From Limosilactobacillus fastidiosus (GTDB taxonomy: Bacteria > Bacillota > Bacilli > Lactobacillales > Lactobacillaceae), in the NCBI RefSeq assembly GCF_014145505.1, contig NZ_JACIUZ010000028.1:19565-83564 (forward strand): DNA of 64,000 bases, in the 5' to 3' direction. The position numbers and the translations under genes were made by a program. The notes beneath the pieces are model-generated. The model saw nothing but the letters and a program-made list of their open reading frames with translations. It was not told where the DNA came from and ran no database searches. Shown here one piece after another: positions 35,478-43,393 of the stretch. Every line of letters begins with the position of its first letter. The stretch's first letter is position 1.

Positions 35478-35503
35478 TGAGAATATTCTAATTATATTAT
35501 AAT
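35478..35503 (+). promoter_or_regulatory. LysR-type site and promoter of the M20 operon
   Basis: TGAGAATATTCTA is T-N11-A around the palindrome AGAATATTCT (35480-35489), a LysR box pattern. A TATAAT -10 follows at 35498-35503 with no good -35, as expected for an activated promoter. Confidence 0.5.
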
Positions 35504-35518
35504 TTTGAAGGAGATGAA

Positions 35519-36853
35519 ATGATGATTGATGACTATGTCAGGGAAAATCAGCAACAGTTTATTAATCTACTAGCTAACTTTATAAGTCAAAAAAGTCTTA
35601 GTCAAACAGGAGAAGGAATTCAAGCAACAGTTAAATTTTTGAAAGAACTTTTAGAACAATTCATTCATGCAAACGTTGAGATTATTGAAACGGCCGGTAA
35701 TCCCATTATTATCGCAACGCTTTCTCCAGGTAAGGGTAATGAATACTTGTTTTATGGGCATTATGATGTTCAGTTACCAGGAAAATTAAACGAATGGAAA
35801 GTAAAGCCGTTCGAATTAACCCAGTGTGACGGTCGCTTGTATGGACGCGGAACTGGCGATAATAAAGGTCAATTAATGGCGCAAATATGTGGCTTTTATG
35901 TTTATCAGCAATTATATGGGGAGTTACCTTTTACAGCCAGGATTCTTATTGAGGGTGAAGAGGAGATTGGGAGTCCGCATCTTCTTCAAACGGTTCGGAC
36001 TTTGAAAGATAAATACCTAAATAATCTTTCGGCTGTTTTTGTAATGGATGGATCAATAAGTCAATCAGGAGATCATATTTTACGATTAGGGAATCGGGGT
36101 GTTTTATCGTTTAAGTTAGGAGTAAGGACTAACGTAAGTGATCTACATTCAGGCAATTTTGGGAATGTTAGTAAAAATGCGGCTGTTGAACTTATGCGGG
36201 TTTTAATTAAGCTAATTAACCCACTAACTGGTCAATGTAGAATTAAGGGGTTTTATGAAGGAGTGGTTGAGCCAAGTAACCAAGAACGAAAGTGGTTGAA
36301 CGCTCTTCCGAGTCCGTATCATATTCCAGCACCAATTTATAAGGATAAATTTGATTATTACTATCGGTTAATGTTTCGACCATCAATAACAATTAATGGG
36401 ATGAGTAGTGGCTATGAGGGAAATGGGGTAAAAACGATTATTCCTGGCAAAGCAACTGCAATTATTGATTGTCGCTTGGTTGCTAATCAGACATGTGATG
36501 AAGTAATTAAATTAATTAATAATACGCTTAAAGTGGAATTGGATGAAAAACGAGTCAAAATTAAGTACTTGGTCAAACTTGATCCTGTGAAAATTGAAGA
36601 GAGTAATCCATTAATTTCTCGACTGGTTTCTACAATTACAGAAGCTACTGGTAAAGCACTAATTGAGCCGGTAATGCCTGGGAGTGTTCCAAATTATATT
36701 TGGAGAGATATTGTAGGAATTCCTCCGTTTACAATTCCATTGGCAAATTATGATCAATATAATCATGCACCAAATGAGAACATAACAATTGATGCTTTTC
36801 TGGATGGAATAAAGATTATTACTTATCTTTGTCGAAATTTAAATTCTAAATAG
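35519..36853 (+). CDS. M20-family metallopeptidase / amidohydrolase
   Basis: The 444-residue zinc hydrolase has metal-binding blocks FYGHYDVQLPG (His81, Asp83), GRGTGDNKGQ (Asp114) and EGEEEIGSPH (Glu147-149). Sequence style fits the M20 dipeptidase/deacylase group; members remove acyl groups from N-acyl-L-amino acids or split dipeptides. Its place next to a racemase-type enzyme favours N-acyl-L-amino acid hydrolysis, but that is inference. AAGGAG lies before a double ATG (35519/35522). Confidence 0.8.
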   Translation: MMIDDYVRENQQQFINLLANFISQKSLSQTGEGIQATVKFLKELLEQFIHANVEIIETAGNPIIIATLSPGKGNEYLFYGHYDVQLPGKLNEWKVKPFELTQCDGRLYGRGTGDNKGQLMAQICGFYVYQQLYGELPFTARILIEGEEEIGSPHLLQTVRTLKDKYLNNLSAVFVMDGSISQSGDHILRLGNRGVLSFKLGVRTNVSDLHSGNFGNVSKNAAVELMRVLIKLINPLTGQCRIKGFYEGVVEPSNQERKWLNALPSPYHIPAPIYKDKFDYYYRLMFRPSITINGMSSGYEGNGVKTIIPGKATAIIDCRLVANQTCDEVIKLINNTLKVELDEKRVKIKYLVKLDPVKIEESNPLISRLVSTITEATGKALIEPVMPGSVPNYIWRDIVGIPPFTIPLANYDQYNHAPNENITIDAFLDGIKIITYLCRNLNSK

Positions 36854-36871
36854 TGGAAAGAAGGTTATCTT

Positions 36872-38077
36872 ATGGATGAATCACAATATTTAATGAGTCA
36901 GAATGAAAGGCCAAAGTCGTATCGAACACTAGTATTAGTTTTTTTAGGATTTATTATTTGCTTTATTGATCGTTCTGCAATGAATATTGCACTTGCTTAT
37001 GTTGGAAAAAGCTTTACGTTGACTCCGGCTCAACTAGGAGTAGTAGGCTCTGCGTTTTTCTTTAGTTATTCATTAATGCAAGTTCCAGGGGGCTGGCTTG
37101 TTGACCGGTTTGGCACTAAATGGATGACGGTGCTCTCGCTTTTGGCATGGTCAGTATTTACTATGATGACAGGATTTGCTTGGTCGTTTATTTCTCTAAT
37201 TATTATTAGGATCCTATTTGGAATTGGCGAAGGATCATATCCATCAGCAGCAATGAAACAGGTCCGTCTGGCATTCCCAGAAAATAAACGTGGGCAGGCA
37301 TCCGCGGTTGCTATTTCATCTAATTATATTGGAAATGCACTTGCACCGTTTATTGTTGCTCCCTTGATTGCGATGTTAAGTTGGCGTGGTGCATTTCATG
37401 TTGTTGGAGTATTAGGTCTTATTTATTTGGCATTATATTATTTCTTCGAACGACCGTTAAATCGTGAAATTCCAGATTATGATACAGGAGATCAAAAGGT
37501 TAAAGGAAAGTTTGACTGGAGAGTATTAAGCTTTTCGGTAGTTGTATTTGGCTTTAGTGTAATTACAAAAGGACTGGATACCTGGATGCCTACTTACCTT
37601 CTTCAAGCACGACATATTAATCTAAAAGGAATTGCTTGGTTAGTACCTCTTCCTTCCATTACAGCGGGGATCGGCTCATTTATCGCTGGATTCATTATGG
37701 TTAAGTTTTTTGCCGGTCACGAGAAATGGCTAATTTCTCTTTCTGCCCTAATAACTATGGTATTCATGTATGGAATGTTTCATTCGTTAAGTTTGACCGG
37801 GGTGATTACCTTTGAAGTATTAGCTTATTTTACTAAATCAATTGGTTTTGCTGCCTCTTATGCTTTTGTAGCACAATTAGTTGCAAAAACAAATTATGGA
37901 GCATCCATTGGGGTGGTTAATTTTGGTGGGCAACTTGCTGGCTTTTTAGCACCAATTTTAATTGGTCTTGTTATCCAAGGTACTCATAGCTATACTGCAG
38001 CTTTCTTAGTACTAACATTCTTTGCATTACTGGCGTTTGTTGCTTCATTAACTATTCAGGGTAAAAAGGCAAATTAA
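36872..38077 (+). CDS. MFS transporter
   Basis: The 401-residue product has 12 membrane helices. Between helix 2 and 3 it has the MFS signature GGWLVDRFGTKW. The N-terminal FIDRSAMNIALAYVGKSFTLTP resembles the anion:cation symporter (ACS, hexuronate/phthalate) group, which moves organic anions. As part of the operon it would bring in the substrate of the two enzymes, likely an acylated amino acid. It begins 18 bases after the peptidase gene. Confidence 0.82.
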   Translation: MDESQYLMSQNERPKSYRTLVLVFLGFIICFIDRSAMNIALAYVGKSFTLTPAQLGVVGSAFFFSYSLMQVPGGWLVDRFGTKWMTVLSLLAWSVFTMMTGFAWSFISLIIIRILFGIGEGSYPSAAMKQVRLAFPENKRGQASAVAISSNYIGNALAPFIVAPLIAMLSWRGAFHVVGVLGLIYLALYYFFERPLNREIPDYDTGDQKVKGKFDWRVLSFSVVVFGFSVITKGLDTWMPTYLLQARHINLKGIAWLVPLPSITAGIGSFIAGFIMVKFFAGHEKWLISLSALITMVFMYGMFHSLSLTGVITFEVLAYFTKSIGFAASYAFVAQLVAKTNYGASIGVVNFGGQLAGFLAPILIGLVIQGTHSYTAAFLVLTFFALLAFVASLTIQGKKAN

Positions 38078-38095
38078 TAAGCAGAAGGTGATAAG

Positions 38096-39202
38096 ATGAA
38101 AATTAAAAGGGCACGATTATTTAAAATTGATTTACCTTTAAGGAACGTTTTTGAGGTTAGTTTCGGGGTAATTAAGTATAAACGAACGATTATCTTGGAG
38201 TTGACAGATCAGGACGGTAATTGTGGATATTCAGAGTGTTCAGCTTTTGATATTCCATTTTATAATGAGGAATTTCGGTCAGGAGCATGGGACCTATTAA
38301 AAGAACAATTATTACCCAAGTTGATTGGTCATGATATTAATCATCCGGATGATATTTATCAACTATTTAGTCATATTCGTCGAAATAATATGAGCAAGGC
38401 ATGTATAAATTGTGCACTGTGGGATTTATATGCTAAACGGCTTCGTCTTCCGTTAGCGAAAGCATTGGGTGGTGACAAACAAAAAGTTGAAGTTGGTGTT
38501 AGTATTGGTGTTCAATCTTCACCAGAAAAATTAGTTGAAGTTGTTCGTGGATATCTCAATGATGGTTATCGGCGAATAAAAATGAAGATAAAACCGGGAG
38601 CCGATTATCAGTTCATTAAAGCAGTCCGGAACGAGTTCCCAGAAGCGATGCTAATGGCTGATGCTAATTCGGCATACCGTTTAAAAGATTTACCGATGTT
38701 ACAACGTCTTGATGAGTTGGGGTTACTCATGATTGAACAACCATTAGAACCGGGAGACTTAGTCGATCATGCACAACTTCAATCTAGGTTAAAGACAGCA
38801 ATTTGTCTGGATGAAAGTATTCTTTCGTTAGCTGATGTTAAGAAAATGATTAAATTAGGTAGCGGTCGTATTGTTAATATTAAAGTTGCACGGGTTGGCG
38901 GACTAGGAGTAGCAAGAAAAATTCAGGAATATGCAAGTAAACATGGTATTCAATGTTGGTGTGGCGGGATGTTAGATTCTGGAGTTGCAAGAGCAGAAAA
39001 CGTTGCAATTGCTACTCTCCAAGGATATACACTTCCTAATGATATTGCTGCTTCAACTCGTTATTATAATCAGGATATTATCAAACCAGTAGTTGAACTA
39101 GATGGAACTTATGTCAATGTTTCTCATCGACCTGGATTGGGCTATGAAATTGATTGGGATAATATGAAGAAATTTTGCCAAGAGGAACTGGTATTAAAAT
39201 AG
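38096..39202 (+). CDS. Enolase-superfamily racemase, NSAR/OSBS type
   Basis: The 368-residue product belongs to the muconate-lactonising subgroup. It has catalytic lysines Lys164 (KMKIKPG, KxK at 162-164) and Lys263 (NIKVARVGG), and metal ligands Asp189 (ADANSAY), Glu214 (IEQPL) and Asp239 (LDES). The C-terminal CWCGGMLDSGVARAENVAIA and LPNDIAASTRYY are close to the NSAR/OSBS family. Members either make o-succinylbenzoate for menaquinone or racemise N-succinyl/N-acyl amino acids. No menaquinone gene is nearby, so racemisation is favoured. It begins 18 bases after the transporter. Confidence 0.8.
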   Translation: MKIKRARLFKIDLPLRNVFEVSFGVIKYKRTIILELTDQDGNCGYSECSAFDIPFYNEEFRSGAWDLLKEQLLPKLIGHDINHPDDIYQLFSHIRRNNMSKACINCALWDLYAKRLRLPLAKALGGDKQKVEVGVSIGVQSSPEKLVEVVRGYLNDGYRRIKMKIKPGADYQFIKAVRNEFPEAMLMADANSAYRLKDLPMLQRLDELGLLMIEQPLEPGDLVDHAQLQSRLKTAICLDESILSLADVKKMIKLGSGRIVNIKVARVGGLGVARKIQEYASKHGIQCWCGGMLDSGVARAENVAIATLQGYTLPNDIAASTRYYNQDIIKPVVELDGTYVNVSHRPGLGYEIDWDNMKKFCQEELVLK

Positions 39203-39208
39203 AAAATT

Positions 39209-39255
39209 TAAGTAAAAAAAGAAGATCGAGAAATCTCGATCTTCTTTTTTACTTA
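39209..39255. terminator. Bidirectional terminator between the racemase operon and adhE
   Basis: A 22-bp stem with TAAGTAAAAAAAGAAGATCG at its base and loop AAAT carries A/T tracts on both sides for the convergent transcripts. Confidence 0.88.
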
Positions 39256-39264
39256 ACCAGTAAA

Positions 39265-41895
39265 TTAGTCGTTCTCAACACCAGTACCATCATAGCAGCG
39301 TTCAAGTAGTTCCTTGAGTTGGCTTACTAATGGTTCAACTGGATTAGTAGTTGTACATTGATCTTCATATGCAAGGACGGCAAGTTGATCAACTACCTTA
39401 TCGAAGTCTTCACGACTAACACCGTTATCCTTAAGGCTTAACTTAACCCCACATTCGTGGGCTAATTCAATCACTTTCTTGGCGTATGCTTCAGCTAATT
39501 CTTCATCAGAATTTCCTTGGAGGCCAATGAAGCGAGCGATATCAGCATAATCTTTAGTTGCGTGGTAAGTTTCGTAGTGAGGCCAAAGGGCAAGCTTTTG
39601 TGGTAGTTTAGCATTGAAGCGGATAACTTGTGGAAGGGCGATCGCAATCAGTAATCCGTGAGGAAGACCGAACGCACCACCCATCTTGTGGGCAAGAGAG
39701 TGGTTAATTCCTAAGAATGCTTGACCAAATGCCATTCCGGCCATTGTAGAGAAGTCATGCATCTTCCGCCGTGCAAGTTTGTCACCCTTTACAGAGTTTG
39801 GAAGGTATTCCATAACCCCTTTGATGGTTTGCAGTGACCAACCACGAGTGTAATCAGTTGCCATTACTGAAACATATGATTCAGTAGCGTGACAAAGAAC
39901 ATCCAAACCTGTGTAAGCAGTGGTCTTGGGAGGAACAGTTTCAACAAATTGGGAATCGACGATCGCAATGTTTGGGGTCAATGCGTAGTCTGCAAGTGGG
40001 TACTTGACGTGGGTCTTGGAGTCAGTAATTACGGCAAATGGTGTAACTTCTGAACCAGTCCCTGAAGTAGTAGGAATTCCAATTAATTGTGACTTAGTAG
40101 GCTTCTTGATTTGGTATGCACGCTTACGAATGTCAAGGTACTTTTGCATAACACCGTACCAGGAAGTTTCTGGGTGTTCATAGAACATCCACATAGCTTT
40201 AGCGGCGTCCATTGGTGAACCACCACCGAGGGCAATGATTGTATCAGGTTTAAAGTCGTTCATCATTGCGACACCTTTTTCAACGGTGTTAGTGGATGGA
40301 TCTTCTTCAACGTCATCGAATACCAAGAAGGCAGTATCGTTTTGACGAAGACGCAATTCGTCAATTACTCGTTGAACATAACCACGCTTACTCATTCCGG
40401 GACCGGTAACGATAAAAGCACGATTAATATTAGGAATGTCGCGCAATTCTTTTAGTGAGTTGCGTTGAAAGTATACTTTTGGGGGAATCTTAACCCATTG
40501 ACGATTCTCGCGCCGCTTAGCAATAACTTTGATGTTTAAGAGATCCCAGTCTGTAACGTTGTGTGATACGGAGTTACCACCGTACGAACCAGTACCGAGG
40601 GTTAGGGATGGTGTCATGTTGTTGTAAATGTTACCAATTCCACCGATACCAGATGGTGAGTTAACGATAATCCGGGAAGCACGCATTTCAAGACCGTACT
40701 TAGTAGCTAGGTCGTCGTCGAGAGTGTGAATGGCAGCTGTGTGACCCTCACCACCGTAGTGAATCAATTGACGACAAATATCAAAGGCATTTTCGTGTGA
40801 AGTTGCTCGGTACATAGTAAGTACAGGTGAAAGTTTTTCAGCTGATAGTGGGTAATCATCACCGACACCTTCGTATTCAGCAATTAATACCTTGGTGTGT
40901 TCAGGAACATTCTTTAAGCCACACATTTTAGCGATTGCATTAGCTGAACGACCAGCAATTGGCCCGCGAACTTGGTGCCGTTTAGTGTCAATAAAACCTT
41001 CCGTAAAGGTATCCAATTCATTTGGTTTAACAAAGTAGCAATTCCACTTTTTAAATTCTTCTTTTACTTGGTCGTAAATTTCATCGTCAACAATAATTGA
41101 GTTTTCGGTCGCACAAATCATACCGTTATCAAAAGTTTTTGAAAGAACGATATCGTAAACGGAACGGGCAATGTTGGCAGTTTTTTCGATGTAAGCAGGA
41201 CCATTACCAGGACCAACACCCAAAGCAGGGTTACCAGAACTGTAGGCGGCTTTAACTAAGGATGGGCCACCGGTTGCTAAGATGGTTGCGATGTTAGGGT
41301 TGCGGAGTAAAGCATTAGTTGCTTCAAGACTGCATTGTGGAATCCATTGGATCATGTCCTTTGGAGCACCAGCTTTTTCTGCAGCCTCTTGGAGAATCTT
41401 AGCAGTCTTAATGGAGGACTTTAATGCTTGGGGGTGGAAGGAGAAAATAATAGTGTTCCGAGTCTTGGCAGAAATAATTGACTTGAAGATTGTTGTTGAA
41501 GTTGGGTTAGTAACCGGAACAACACCTGCAATAATTCCTAGTGGATCCGCAATTGTAATTGTTTGGTTTTCATCATCGTCTTTGATAATCCCAACGGTTT
41601 TGTCGTGACGAATATTATTCCAAACGTATTCACTAGCGTAGATGTTTTTAATGGCCTTATCTTCAGCAACCCCACGCCCTGTTTCGTTGGCAGCGTCCAC
41701 TGCGAGTTCCATGTGATGTTCTTCAGCTGCCAATGCCATTGCTTGACAGATCTTATCAACTTGTTCTTGGTTAAAGTTGCGTAGCTTATCAAAAGCTTTT
41801 TGACTACGTTCTACTAAGTCGTTAATCATCGCTTGAGCTTCTTTTTCTTTATCAACAGTTATTGTAGATTCAAGATTTTTCTTATCTTTAGCCAT
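39265..41895 (-). CDS. adhE: Bifunctional acetaldehyde-CoA / alcohol dehydrogenase
   Basis: The 876-residue fusion has an N-terminal aldehyde dehydrogenase (about 1-440) with the acyl Cys in FDNGMICATENS, and a C-terminal iron alcohol dehydrogenase (about 460-870) with SGTGSEVTPFAVI and metal ligands in NHSLAHKMGGAFGLPHG. It reduces acetyl-CoA to ethanol and reoxidises two NADH in heterofermentation. It is monocistronic. A cre-like site lies about 120 bases upstream on the same strand, suggesting carbon catabolite control; no Rex box was found. Confidence 0.96.
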   Translation of the reverse strand: MAKDKKNLESTITVDKEKEAQAMINDLVERSQKAFDKLRNFNQEQVDKICQAMALAAEEHHMELAVDAANETGRGVAEDKAIKNIYASEYVWNNIRHDKTVGIIKDDDENQTITIADPLGIIAGVVPVTNPTSTTIFKSIISAKTRNTIIFSFHPQALKSSIKTAKILQEAAEKAGAPKDMIQWIPQCSLEATNALLRNPNIATILATGGPSLVKAAYSSGNPALGVGPGNGPAYIEKTANIARSVYDIVLSKTFDNGMICATENSIIVDDEIYDQVKEEFKKWNCYFVKPNELDTFTEGFIDTKRHQVRGPIAGRSANAIAKMCGLKNVPEHTKVLIAEYEGVGDDYPLSAEKLSPVLTMYRATSHENAFDICRQLIHYGGEGHTAAIHTLDDDLATKYGLEMRASRIIVNSPSGIGGIGNIYNNMTPSLTLGTGSYGGNSVSHNVTDWDLLNIKVIAKRRENRQWVKIPPKVYFQRNSLKELRDIPNINRAFIVTGPGMSKRGYVQRVIDELRLRQNDTAFLVFDDVEEDPSTNTVEKGVAMMNDFKPDTIIALGGGSPMDAAKAMWMFYEHPETSWYGVMQKYLDIRKRAYQIKKPTKSQLIGIPTTSGTGSEVTPFAVITDSKTHVKYPLADYALTPNIAIVDSQFVETVPPKTTAYTGLDVLCHATESYVSVMATDYTRGWSLQTIKGVMEYLPNSVKGDKLARRKMHDFSTMAGMAFGQAFLGINHSLAHKMGGAFGLPHGLLIAIALPQVIRFNAKLPQKLALWPHYETYHATKDYADIARFIGLQGNSDEELAEAYAKKVIELAHECGVKLSLKDNGVSREDFDKVVDQLAVLAYEDQCTTTNPVEPLVSQLKELLERCYDGTGVEND

Positions 41896-42013
41896 GAGAA
41901 TGAACTCCTTTACTTTTATTGCTAGCTTTGTTAATTTCTGAACATAAATAAATATACTATATTTTGAGCTAATGTAAAGGTATATGTGATTGCTTGAACA
42001 ATGGTAAGTGAGC

Positions 42014-42029
42014 GTGTTAACGCTTTCTG
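42014..42029 (-). promoter_or_regulatory. Candidate cre site for adhE
   Basis: On the minus strand, CAGAAAGCGTTAACAC fits the CcpA consensus WTGNAARCGNWWWCAW at 13 of 16 positions, centred about 125 bases upstream of adhE. Confidence 0.45.
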
Positions 42030-42197
42030 AATTGTTACTACAACCATTGCAAAGCTGGCAAAAATATTGGTATTATTTTAAAATGGTTTCTTCTAGCAGT
42101 GATATATTCCATTTATTTGATAGTTATTTCACAGAACTATAACAACCAATGATAAGCGAATGAACACTTTCCATGTTTTTAGTTGAGCATTATTAAA

Positions 42198-42245
42198 TAA
42201 AAAGGCAGCAAGATGATCACGATAGGTGAACATCTTGCTGCTTTT
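42198..42245 (-). terminator. Terminator after nrdF
   Basis: AAAGGCAGCAAGATG pairs with CATCTTGCTGCTTTT around a 15-base loop, with T5 on the minus strand just past the nrdF stop. Confidence 0.85.
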
Positions 42246-42262
42246 AAGCGATTTATTTTCAA

Positions 42263-43282
42263 TTACTCTTTATCATTTTTATCTTTTGAAGCATTTGGAT
42301 CAGCAACGTCATAATCGTCGTCGTTCATTGCTTCAACTTCACCGAGCCGGTAGCCGTTACCAACTTGACTAAAGAAGTCATGGTTGGTAGTTGAAGTTGA
42401 AATTCCGTTCATTACAACCGGATTAACGTCGGATGCGGTATCAGGAAAGAGGGGATCTTGACCAAGGTTCATTAATGCTTTGTTAGCATTGTAACGAATA
42501 AAGGTAAGAACGTCTTCTGTCCAGCCAACTTGATCGTAAAGAAGATGAGTGTACTTTTCTTCGTTATCGTACAGTTCATACAAGAAATTGTACATCCAAT
42601 CTTTCATATCTTGTTGTTGTTTTTCGGTCCGATCATGCATCCCCACTTGGAATTTGTAACCAATATAAGTTCCATGAACAGATTCATCTCGAAGAATTAA
42701 TTTAATAATTTCAGCAACATTATTTAATTTGTTGTGTCCTAGATAATAAAGAGGGGTGTAGAAGCCGGAATAGAAGAGGAAGGTTTCGAGGAAGACGTTA
42801 GCAACTTTTTTCTTTAGCGGATCTTCTTCTGGATCGCGATAAATATTTGCAATCTGCACAGCTTTATTTTGTAAGAATTCTTCTGAATCTGACCATTTAA
42901 AGATTTCGTTAATTTCTTCAGGAGTATTTAACGTTGAGAAAATCGTTGAGTAACTCTTGGCGTGAACCGATTCCATAAATTGAATATTGTTGAGGACCGC
43001 AGTTTCATGTTGCGTCTTTACGTCCTGCTTAAGAGCGGTTAATCCTGCTTCGGATTGCACAGTATCAAGAAGGGTTAATCCGCCAAAAACGTGACCAACT
43101 GTCCATTGATGATCAGTATCAAGCTCGCGCCAATCATCTAAGTCATTAGAAACCGGGATCCGTGTATCGAGCCAGAATTGCTCTGTAAGCTTTTCCCAGG
43201 TCGCTTTATCAATCATATCGGAAACTTCATTCCAATTGATCGCTTTATATTCTGTCAAAGGTTTATATTCTTCAAGCTTCAT
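42263..43282 (-). CDS. nrdF: Ribonucleotide reductase class Ib, beta subunit
   Basis: The 339-residue subunit houses the dimetal-tyrosyl radical. Ligand blocks are FMESVHAKSYS (Glu, His, and the radical Tyr five residues on), FLETFLFYSGF and LILRDESVHGTYIG. It reduces ribonucleotides together with NrdE. The acidic C-terminal tail (NDDDYDVADPNASKDKNDKE) is Asp/Lys-rich. No nrdI gene adjoins, so the manganese activase must be elsewhere. Confidence 0.92.
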   Translation of the reverse strand: MKLEEYKPLTEYKAINWNEVSDMIDKATWEKLTEQFWLDTRIPVSNDLDDWRELDTDHQWTVGHVFGGLTLLDTVQSEAGLTALKQDVKTQHETAVLNNIQFMESVHAKSYSTIFSTLNTPEEINEIFKWSDSEEFLQNKAVQIANIYRDPEEDPLKKKVANVFLETFLFYSGFYTPLYYLGHNKLNNVAEIIKLILRDESVHGTYIGYKFQVGMHDRTEKQQQDMKDWMYNFLYELYDNEEKYTHLLYDQVGWTEDVLTFIRYNANKALMNLGQDPLFPDTASDVNPVVMNGISTSTTNHDFFSQVGNGYRLGEVEAMNDDDYDVADPNASKDKNDKE

Positions 43283-43393
43283 TTATTAGGCTCCTTATTC
43301 ACAATCAAAACAATTTTTTGAGACGTGAATTTTTAAAATTCATATAAAAATAAGTTTAGCAATCATTAGGCCGAAAATCAATTTAATCCCTGG

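Noticed and set aside
41896..42120. Rex operator upstream of adhE
   Set aside because: No TTGTGA-N8-TCACAA-like palindrome could be found by eye; only the cre-like site stands.
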